NCBI GenBank assembly: GCA_030607655.1
Contig: JAUWJN010000142.1
Span: 1 to 6,786, forward strand
DNA length: 6,786 nt
Source: a bacterium
GTDB lineage: Bacteria; Armatimonadota; Zipacnadia; Zipacnadales; Zipacnadaceae
Reading direction: 5' to 3'
The notes beneath the pieces are model-generated. The model was not told the DNA's origin, searched no databases, and worked only from the letters and a program-made list of their open reading frames with translations. A program made the position numbers and the translations under genes. Of this stretch, positions 6,110 through 6,786 are shown piece by piece. The number at the start of each line of letters is the position of its first letter. Positions within the stretch are counted from its first letter, which is position 1.

Positions 6110-6135
6110 TACCACAATCCGACCGACAAAAGCAA
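6106..6135 (-). promoter_or_regulatory. Predicted promoter of the nuclease-methyltransferase operon
   Basis: On the minus strand TTGCTT (6130-6135), an 18-base spacer and perfect TATAAT (6106-6111) preceded by TGG, an extended -10. Start expected near 6099, about 30 bases before the nuclease ATG. The -35 lies only 4 bases inside the right direct repeat, so the cassette carries its own promoter. Confidence 0.75.
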
Positions 6136-6139
6136 AAAT

Positions 6140-6153
6140 TCCCGGCAACGACC
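6140..6153 (+). repeat. Right 14-bp direct repeat bounding the R-M cassette
   Basis: TCCCGGCAACGACC, identical to 3352-3365. On the minus strand it is the 3'-terminal segment of the 5S rRNA-like sequence. The identity ends exactly here on both sides (T against C before it, T against G after it). Confidence 0.75.
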
Positions 6154-6200
6154 TACTCTCCCCCACAGTCGCCCGTGCAGTACCATCGGCGCAACAGGGC
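6140..6200 (-). pseudogene. 5S rRNA 3'-half remnant
   Basis: On the minus strand this 61-base stretch reads as the 3' half of a bacterial 5S rRNA. It has GCGCCGATGGTACTGC (6177-6192), a helix-IV hairpin CACGG-GCGA-CTGTG with a GNRA loop, the loop-E strand GAGAGTAGG and the terminal GTCGTTGCCGGGA. A complete 5S is about 115-120 bases and starts with a strand that pairs with GCCGGG; nothing like that 5' half is seen upstream, where the lipoprotein coding sequence ends at 6207. It therefore cannot be a working 5S gene. AATTTTTGC follows it, possibly the remnant of an rRNA terminator. It marks the right edge of the R-M cassette. Confidence 0.75.
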
Positions 6201-6206
6201 CGGCAG

Positions 6207-6716
6207 CTAGCGCTGGCCTTGCTCGGTAAGGAAATCATCCCATGACATCTTGGCCCCGCCGTGCTGAGCAATAAACTTATCAGCATTTTCTTCGCTGCCC
6301 ATAACAACCGCTGACCGCCCGGCTGGACAAATCACATCACTGTCTACTATAATCACGGCTTCCGCCAGCGATACAGGTTCTTCAGTTATATAATCGTGGA
6401 GGGTGGTGGTGTCAGTTTCCGGGTTTATTTTGCCGTCGGCGACGTAACTGGCCAGGCACACCGGGCAGCAGAAAGTTAGTATCCCTTCGGCGGTCTCAGC
6501 CTGTATCAGTTGGTTAGGGTCACAAGGCCGGCGGCACACCGAACAGTTGAGTTCCTGAGCCTGGGCTGGCTCTGGAGCTGGTGGTGCCACTGCTGCGGAC
6601 GTGGCAGGACCTCCACCTACGGGTGGCAGGGCACTCTGCTGCCGCGGGCAGCCCCCCAGTGAGATGGCAACAACTAAGCCCAACAGCACAATACCTATCG
6701 TAAGTGGTCGCTTCAT
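6207..6716 (-). CDS. NosL-like cysteine-rich lipoprotein
   Basis: A 169-residue exported lipoprotein. MKRPL is followed by a hydrophobic core and lipobox SLGGC with the lipidated Cys at 23, then an Ala/Pro-rich linker (about 28-55). The folded part has CSVCRRPC at 58-65, FCCPVC at 82-87, and VIIVDSDVICPAGRSAVVMGSEENADKFIAQHGG at 121-154, which resembles the C-terminal half of NosL-type proteins; these bind copper and help mature nitrous oxide reductase or serve other metal roles. The six clustered cysteines suggest metal binding (Cu or Zn), but no nos genes are adjacent, so its role is open. The start is set by AAAGGAG (6724-6730) 7 bases upstream of ATG 6716; ATG 6722 is only 1 base away. 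No promoter is evident in the remaining bases to 6786. Confidence 0.72.
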   Translation of the reverse strand: MKRPLTIGIVLLGLVVAISLGGCPRQQSALPPVGGGPATSAAVAPPAPEPAQAQELNCSVCRRPCDPNQLIQAETAEGILTFCCPVCLASYVADGKINPETDTTTLHDYITEEPVSLAEAVIIVDSDVICPAGRSAVVMGSEENADKFIAQHGGAKMSWDDFLTEQGQR

Positions 6717-6723
6717 TTCCATT

Positions 6724-6730
6724 CTCCTTT
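6724..6730 (-). promoter_or_regulatory. Ribosome binding site fixing the lipoprotein start
   Basis: AAAGGAG on the minus strand, 7 bases from ATG 6716 and 1 base from ATG 6722 (sequence ATGGAAATG). A start at 6716 also gives a compact, normal lipoprotein signal peptide (MKRP then hydrophobic core). Confidence 0.7.
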
Positions 6731-6786
6731 TGCCGCAGACTCTTAGCAAGTGTTCTACTGAGAGAACTTCGCCGCAGGGAATGACA

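Noticed and set aside
3352..6153. Transposon or insertion sequence with terminal inverted repeats
   Set aside because: The ends are direct, not inverted, repeats and no transposase or integrase is encoded between them.
6751..6770. GTTCT-N6-AGAAC inverted repeat upstream of the lipoprotein gene
   Set aside because: Only five pairs, and no promoter can be placed relative to it within the window.
1..6786. CRISPR array, tandem repeats, riboswitch or replication origin
   Set aside because: I saw no regularly spaced repeats, no recognisable riboswitch core and no DnaA-box cluster on either strand.

Overview
This is a bacterial chromosomal window. The evidence is an initiator tRNA with encoded CCA, sigma-70-type -35/-10 boxes, Shine-Dalgarno sites, an intrinsic terminator and a lipoprotein signal peptide. 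Most genes are GC-rich; hand counts of single 60-base lines reach 67-75% in the ADP-ribosylglycohydrolase and LysE genes. I cannot fix the phylum. A Gram-positive or Chloroflexota-like source is a guess, since the initiator tRNA has a C1-U72 end of the kind I recall from Actinobacteria.

Layout, left to right. (1) The 5' end of a uvrA gene leaves the window on the minus strand, divergent from an initiator tRNA-Met gene; each has its own promoter, and the tRNA is followed by a hairpin/T-run terminator. (2) A plus-strand ADP-ribosylglycohydrolase converges on a minus-strand pair: a small membrane-anchored protein of unknown role and a flavin-reductase-like FMN-binding protein. (3) A plus-strand LysE/RhtB-type exporter starts at TTG. 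(4) A minus-strand two-gene cassette encodes a phospholipase-D-fold (HKD) nuclease and, overlapping it by 8 bases, a beta-class N4-cytosine/N6-adenine DNA methyltransferase. This reads as a compact restriction-modification system. (5) A minus-strand NosL-like cysteine-rich lipoprotein occupies the right end.

The most interesting part is the cassette and its edges. It is bracketed by a perfect 14-bp direct repeat (3352-3365 and 6140-6153). The right copy is the last 14 bases of a recognisable 3' half of a 5S rRNA gene (6140-6200, minus strand) whose 5' half is missing. The left copy has no further 5S sequence next to it. The cassette has its own promoter just inside the right repeat (TTGCTT-18-TATAAT with an extended -10), and a 7-bp inverted repeat covers the -10 and the expected start point like an operator. 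There is no integrase or transposase between the repeats. The simplest reading is a small defence cassette inserted at, or recombined into, an rRNA-derived site: nuclease first, methyltransferase second, translationally coupled, with possible repression at the promoter. Mobility and restriction activity are inferred, not shown.

The other genes look like ordinary chromosomal genes with no obvious shared pathway.
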